From contig NZ_PGVG01000012.1 in assembly GCF_002795245.1 (NCBI RefSeq), positions 62,001 through 126,000 of the forward strand: a DNA stretch of 64,000 nt. Direction: 5' to 3'. The first letter of the stretch is position 1; every line of letters starts with the position of its first letter. Source of the stretch: Bradyrhizobium forestalis (GTDB lineage: Bacteria > Pseudomonadota > Alphaproteobacteria > Rhizobiales > Xanthobacteraceae). Under the pieces are notes generated by a model, which searched no databases, was not told where the DNA came from, and worked only from the letters and a program-made list of their open reading frames with translations. Both the position numbers and the translations under genes were made by a program. Of this stretch, positions 60,814-64,000 are shown one piece after another.

Positions 60814-61002
60814 ATGCTGGAAGACAAGCTCAAGGAAGCGATCGTCGGCGAGTTGCAGCGTCAGGCCGCCGACCGGCCGCAATCGCTCAGCGTCCAGGGC
60901 GCGAACGAAGTGAGCCGCTCGGAGGAGCTGACCGTCAACGGCAAGATCGACCTCGGCGCGCTGGTCATGGTGATCGCGGGATCGGTCGCGGGCGGGCCCT
61001 AG
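60814..61002 (+). CDS. Small hypothetical protein
   Basis: A 62-residue protein, MLEDKLKEAIVGELQRQAAD, then RPQSLSVQGANEVSRSEELT and VNGKIDLGALVMVIAGSVAGGP. It has an amphipathic N-terminal helix and a short hydrophobic C-terminus that could associate with the membrane. The AGGAGGGG ribosome site precedes the ATG. It is tail-to-tail with the next gene (4-nt overlap). Confidence 0.7.
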   Translation: MLEDKLKEAIVGELQRQAADRPQSLSVQGANEVSRSEELTVNGKIDLGALVMVIAGSVAGGP

Positions 61003-61256
61003 CCATACTCCTCGCCGATGCCGTATTCCCGGTAGATCTCCAGCGGGTCGAGCTCGGGAAACAGGCGGCATTTGGCCTGCGCGAGGTGCAGGCTCACCGC
61101 CGCCGGCTCCTTGCCGTTCGCGAGCAGCTTGCGGATGTCGTCCATATGCGCGTTCGGCCGGTGCTTCGGCTCGAGCTGCTCCAGCGCGACCAGGGCGGTT
61201 GCGAGCGCCTCGGTCAGCACCCAATCGTCGTGGCCCGTGATTCCCTTTTTCGGCAT
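60999..61256 (-). CDS. Small hypothetical protein
   Basis: An 85-residue protein, MPKKGITGHDDWVLTEALAT, with ALVALEQLEPKHRPNAHMDD and FPELDPLEIYREYGIGEEYG. It is probably helical and soluble. The start is the ATG of the MPKKG segment; upstream codons are low-complexity Arg/Ser. No domain is recognised. The 285 bp between it and the next plus-strand gene show nothing distinct. Confidence 0.65.
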   Translation of the reverse strand: MPKKGITGHDDWVLTEALATALVALEQLEPKHRPNAHMDDIRKLLANGKEPAAVSLHLAQAKCRLFPELDPLEIYREYGIGEEYG

Positions 61257-61541
61257 CGGCAGACCCCAGATGTGGCGGCAGGTCCCAAGTCTACCGCGAC
61301 TTCGGCCAAATCGCCATTGAGCCGTTGCAGCTGCCGGCGTCGACGGAGAGCGGCGGCGTGCGCCGGCTTGCATTATGGCCGCGTGTGGCTAAAAGGCGGC
61401 GGGTGCGGGGCGATCGTATCTTTGTTGAAATAAACTTGGCGTAGACGGGCCTGCACGGCATCCAGGCCGGCTGTTCCGGTTTGGCCCCTGATCCCGTACG
61501 CGCAACGATCCGATTGCGCTACCCTCAAGGCTCGAGCGCGC

Positions 61542-61916
61542 ATGGTCTTTCTTAGCTTCGTCTATCGCTTCTTCACCAACTTCGCCTTCATGGCGATGGT
61601 CTATTTCAGCCTGAACTTCATGGAGAAATATCAGAACCGGGCGATCATCGCGATCCTGGTGCTGGTCTATGCCGCCATGCGCGCGGCCTCGACGCTGCGC
61701 GCGTTCTACTTCTTCCAGAAGATCGAGAAGCTGGAGGCCGAGACCAGGCGCCTTCAGGCTCCAATCAATGACGGTTCGGGCGGAACCTCGGCGCGCAAGC
61801 AGGTCGTCGCCGACGTTGCGCGGCTGCGGCGCGATGGCGAGCTCAAGTCCTATATGGACCTGTTTTTCCTGGCGCTGATCGTGCTGCTCTGCGTCGCCGC
61901 AATCATGCGGCAGTAG
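61542..61916 (+). CDS. Membrane protein, unknown function
   Basis: A 124-residue protein with hydrophobic segments at about 8-27 (YRFFTNFAFMAMVYFSLNFM), 33-48 (AIIAILVLVYAAMRAA) and 105-121 (DLFFLALIVLLCVAAIM). A coiled-coil-like FFQKIEKLEAETRRLQAP and a basic loop lie between. The function is unknown. It is convergent with the polysaccharide deacetylase gene, with only 4 bp between the stop codons. Confidence 0.75.
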   Translation: MVFLSFVYRFFTNFAFMAMVYFSLNFMEKYQNRAIIAILVLVYAAMRAASTLRAFYFFQKIEKLEAETRRLQAPINDGSGGTSARKQVVADVARLRRDGELKSYMDLFFLALIVLLCVAAIMRQ

Positions 61917-61920
61917 CCGC

Positions 61921-63189
61921 TCAAGCGCGCTTCTTCACGCTCGTCGCAACGCGGGTCGGGCGGGGCGTCGTGGTCTTGGCCTGAGCGGCATGCTTGGGGG
62001 CGGCCGGCGCCGTATGCGCGGTCCGGGGATGGTGTGGCTTGACGGCCTTGCCGTTTGCGGCCCTGTCCTTGCCCGCGCGGGGCGTCTCGGCCGCCATGGC
62101 CAGCCGCGTCGCGGCACGCCGCGACAAGGTCGTGGACAGCAGCACCTCGACCGAGCCTTCCGGGATCGTAAAGAGCGCGCGGCTGGGCACAGGCAGGGTG
62201 GATGCGATGTCCATCTGCCCCTTGGTCCGGAGCGGCAGCAGCGGCTGATGCTCGCCCCGGGCATTGAGGTCGGCAGCCGCGGGCGCCGGCAGCATCCGGG
62301 TCTGCGCGAAAACGAAATGCGGCACGCGCGGCCACCGTGCGATCGGCGTCGTCTCGGATGGCGGATGCAGCAGCCATTCGACCTGGGTGGTGGGCGTCGC
62401 CGGCCGCTCGGCCGTCGCAGGCACCACATGCACGATGCGATAGCCGCGCGCCTTGAGGTCGCGGATGATCTTCGGCAGCGCCGCCACCGTGCGGGCCTGG
62501 ATGTCGTGCAGCAGCAAAATGCCCTTGCCCTTGGCCTCCAGCCGCTGGATCGCGAGCTGATAGACGCGGTCGGACGACACGTGCCGCCAGTCGTCCGCCG
62601 GGAAGTCGGCGCTCCAGACCTGGATGCCGCGCGAGATCAGGTGGTTCTCGACGCCCTCGGCGCGCATCAGGCCGGGAATGCGGAAGAACGGGGCGAGCTG
62701 GGACGGATCGGTCATCGCGGCCGAGGTCCATTCGATGCCGCCGTTGATCTCGGCCTCGGCCTTTTCGATCGGCATCCGGTCGAAGGTCAGCGGATGATCC
62801 ATGCTGTGCGTGCCGACGGTGTGCCCCGCCGCGACCAGCTTGCGCACGCCTTCCGGATTGGCCTTGGCCTGGTTGCCGACGATGAAGAAGGTCGCCTTGA
62901 TGCATTCGTCGGCGAGGATCTTGAGCACCTGGTTGGAATATTTCGGTATCGGACCGTCGTCGAAGGTGAGGACGACCTCATGATCCTTCAACGGCAGCGT
63001 CTCGCGGTACTGCATGGTGCCGATCAGGGGATGCTCGCGCGGATCGACAACGAGCGTGCGGGAGGTGCCAAGGGCGTCCGGATGGCCCGGGCAGTCGGCC
63101 GCGAGCGCGGCCGGCGAACCGACGGTCAGCATTCCCAGACAAAGGACGATCCACGATCGCGTCCGCAGAACAACGCTACTTCCGATCAT
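61921..63189 (-). CDS. Polysaccharide deacetylase (NodB-homology domain)
   Basis: A 422-residue exported enzyme. The signal peptide is SWIVLCLGMLTVGSPAALAA (cleavage about 31). The NodB domain has motif 1 VVLTFDDGPIPKYS (catalytic and metal Asp), motif 2 HTVGTHSMDHP (metal His pair) and motif 5-like ILLLHDIQ. Motif 3 reads FFRIPGLMR rather than RxPY. A 130-residue C-terminal tail rich in Ala, Lys and His follows. Such enzymes remove N-acetyl or O-acetyl groups from chitooligosaccharides, peptidoglycan or capsules in the periplasm. The next gene upstream encodes a relative. Confidence 0.88.
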   Translation of the reverse strand: MIGSSVVLRTRSWIVLCLGMLTVGSPAALAADCPGHPDALGTSRTLVVDPREHPLIGTMQYRETLPLKDHEVVLTFDDGPIPKYSNQVLKILADECIKATFFIVGNQAKANPEGVRKLVAAGHTVGTHSMDHPLTFDRMPIEKAEAEINGGIEWTSAAMTDPSQLAPFFRIPGLMRAEGVENHLISRGIQVWSADFPADDWRHVSSDRVYQLAIQRLEAKGKGILLLHDIQARTVAALPKIIRDLKARGYRIVHVVPATAERPATPTTQVEWLLHPPSETTPIARWPRVPHFVFAQTRMLPAPAAADLNARGEHQPLLPLRTKGQMDIASTLPVPSRALFTIPEGSVEVLLSTTLSRRAATRLAMAAETPRAGKDRAANGKAVKPHHPRTAHTAPAAPKHAAQAKTTTPRPTRVATSVKKRA

Positions 63190-63346
63190 GAACCTCGTCT
63201 GCCCCCATGCAATTGGCGCCTAAATAGGTCGGAGATGGCCCAAAACGGTTCAGCCGCAGCCGCCCCTCATCTTTGCACGCCGTAGCATGAACAGAGTGTT
63301 AATGGGTCCCAAATCACCCATTTTGGGCCGGCGTGACATTCCGGCA

Positions 63347-64000
63347 TCAATGCGCGTCGGCGTTCTTCTGCAATGTGCCCGCCGGTACGATGTGGACGAC
63401 CCGATAGCGGTTCTCCCTCAGATACCGCAGGAAGGCCGGCATCATTGCGGCCGTGCGCGCCTTGTTGTCGTGGAAGAGGATGATGCCCTTGCCGCTCGCG
63501 GCGAGGCGCTCGGTGACGAGCTTCAATTGCTGCTCCGGCGTCATCTCCTCCCAGTCGCTGGCCCATAAATCGGCCCCGAACACAACGATGCCGCGCGACT
63601 GGAGCAGGTCGAGCTGCGCTGGTGTCGACTCGAAATAGGGAAAGCGGAAGAACGGCGTCGAGGGTGGCGTCGTCGAGGTTCCGTGCAGCGCCATTTCGTC
63701 TGCGGCGATGCCCCGGTCGATGTCGGCCATGGCCTTCTCGAACGGGATCCGCGCCATGAGCGGATGCGAGAAGCTGTGATGGCCGACGGTGTGGCCTTCG
63801 CGGGCGATGCGCTTGACCATGTCGGGATGCTGCGAGGCGTGCAGGCCGATCAGGAAAAAGGTCGCGCGCACGCACTCCTGCGCCAGCGCCGCCAGCACCT
63901 TCGACGTCGTCGGCGGGTTCGGCCCTGCGTCGAAGGTCAGCACGACCTCGCGATCGGCCAGCGGCAGCGGCTGCGGAAAGCTCTTCACGCCGACGCGCGG
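63347..64000 (-). CDS. Polysaccharide deacetylase-like protein with altered motif 1; start beyond the window
   Basis: The frame runs to the window edge (PRVGVKSFPQPLPLADREVV), so the N-terminus is missing. Visible: motif 1 VVLTFDAGPNPP, in which the second, metal-binding Asp of the normal DDG is Ala; motif 2 HTVGHHSFSHP; motif 3 FFRFPYFE; and ILFHDNKA. The layout is close to the gene at 61921-63189. Loss of the metal Asp may impair catalysis or change the metal site. It is 157 nt upstream of that gene on the same strand. Confidence 0.85.
   Translation of the reverse strand, partial: PRVGVKSFPQPLPLADREVVLTFDAGPNPPTTSKVLAALAQECVRATFFLIGLHASQHPDMVKRIAREGHTVGHHSFSHPLMARIPFEKAMADIDRGIAADEMALHGTSTTPPSTPFFRFPYFESTPAQLDLLQSRGIVVFGADLWASDWEEMTPEQQLKLVTERLAASGKGIILFHDNKARTAAMMPAFLRYLRENRYRVVHIVPAGTLQKNADAH

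Overview
The window is high-GC alphaproteobacterial DNA, most likely Bradyrhizobium or a close relative in the Nitrobacteraceae. The evidence is the codon usage, the GGDEF-poor but histidine-kinase-rich gene set, the standalone HWE-kinase and EcfG-era style stress gene neighbourhood, the abundance of GntR/FCD, TctC and Liv-type transport genes, and dyad repeats between genes carrying the TCCTTCGAGACG and GTCGTCCCGGACAAGCGC arms. The species assignment is inference; no rRNA is present.

Layout. 0-8.2 kb: the end of a GntR regulator with an MFS transporter, an ArsB/SLC13-type permease, a small EamA transporter, a PAS hybrid histidine kinase and a zinc-dependent peptidase. 8.4-19.7 kb: core metabolism and regulation, with a biotin-dependent carboxylase alpha subunit, an isocitrate lyase/PEP mutase family lyase, acylphosphatase, a second hybrid kinase, a GbsR-like regulator heading a three-gene operon, a LysR/tautomerase divergent pair, a lone DnaB-like ATPase, LipB and a short FliN-like protein. 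19.9 kb: tRNA-Leu(GAG).

20.0-30.95 kb is the most interesting part: a probable integrated island. It starts at the 3' end of tRNA-Leu and ends at an exact 16-bp copy of that 3' end. It contains one five-gene operon: DUF4132 (1262 aa), MoxR-type AAA+ ATPase, DUF5682, VWA (MIDAS) protein and SWIM zinc-finger protein, all on the minus strand and tightly coupled. The order matches that of the poorly understood E. coli yehI-yehL-yehM-yehP-yehQ genes. No integrase is visible. Just beyond it is a HigBA-like toxin-antitoxin locus whose toxin gene carries an in-frame TGA and whose promoter holds a perfect 18-bp-arm palindrome.

32.2-49.3 kb: a chromate transporter, then a large catabolic/uptake regulon. 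Twelve minus-strand genes (45.7 down to 33.66 kb) encode a beta-hydroxyacid dehydrogenase, MmgE/PrpD, a Liv-type ABC importer with a fused permease-ATPase, two tandem periplasmic binding proteins, a CMD protein, two SDR dehydrogenases, a GntR/FCD regulator and a TctC protein. A divergent plus-strand set carries a second MmgE/PrpD, a second CMD protein, a metallo-beta-lactamase-fold hydrolase and an isochorismatase-fold hydrolase. A strong dyad containing a TNGTNNNACNA site sits between the two arms and is the likely GntR operator. The substrate is unknown.

49.4-64 kb: Crp/Fnr regulators, DUF305 and CsbD proteins, a decayed GH13 fragment, many very small proteins, a single-domain response regulator, a CheB-type esterase and a CheB-CheR-PAS-HWE kinase fusion followed by another Crp regulator. 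It ends with two polysaccharide deacetylases, the second of which has lost a metal-ligand Asp and runs off the window.
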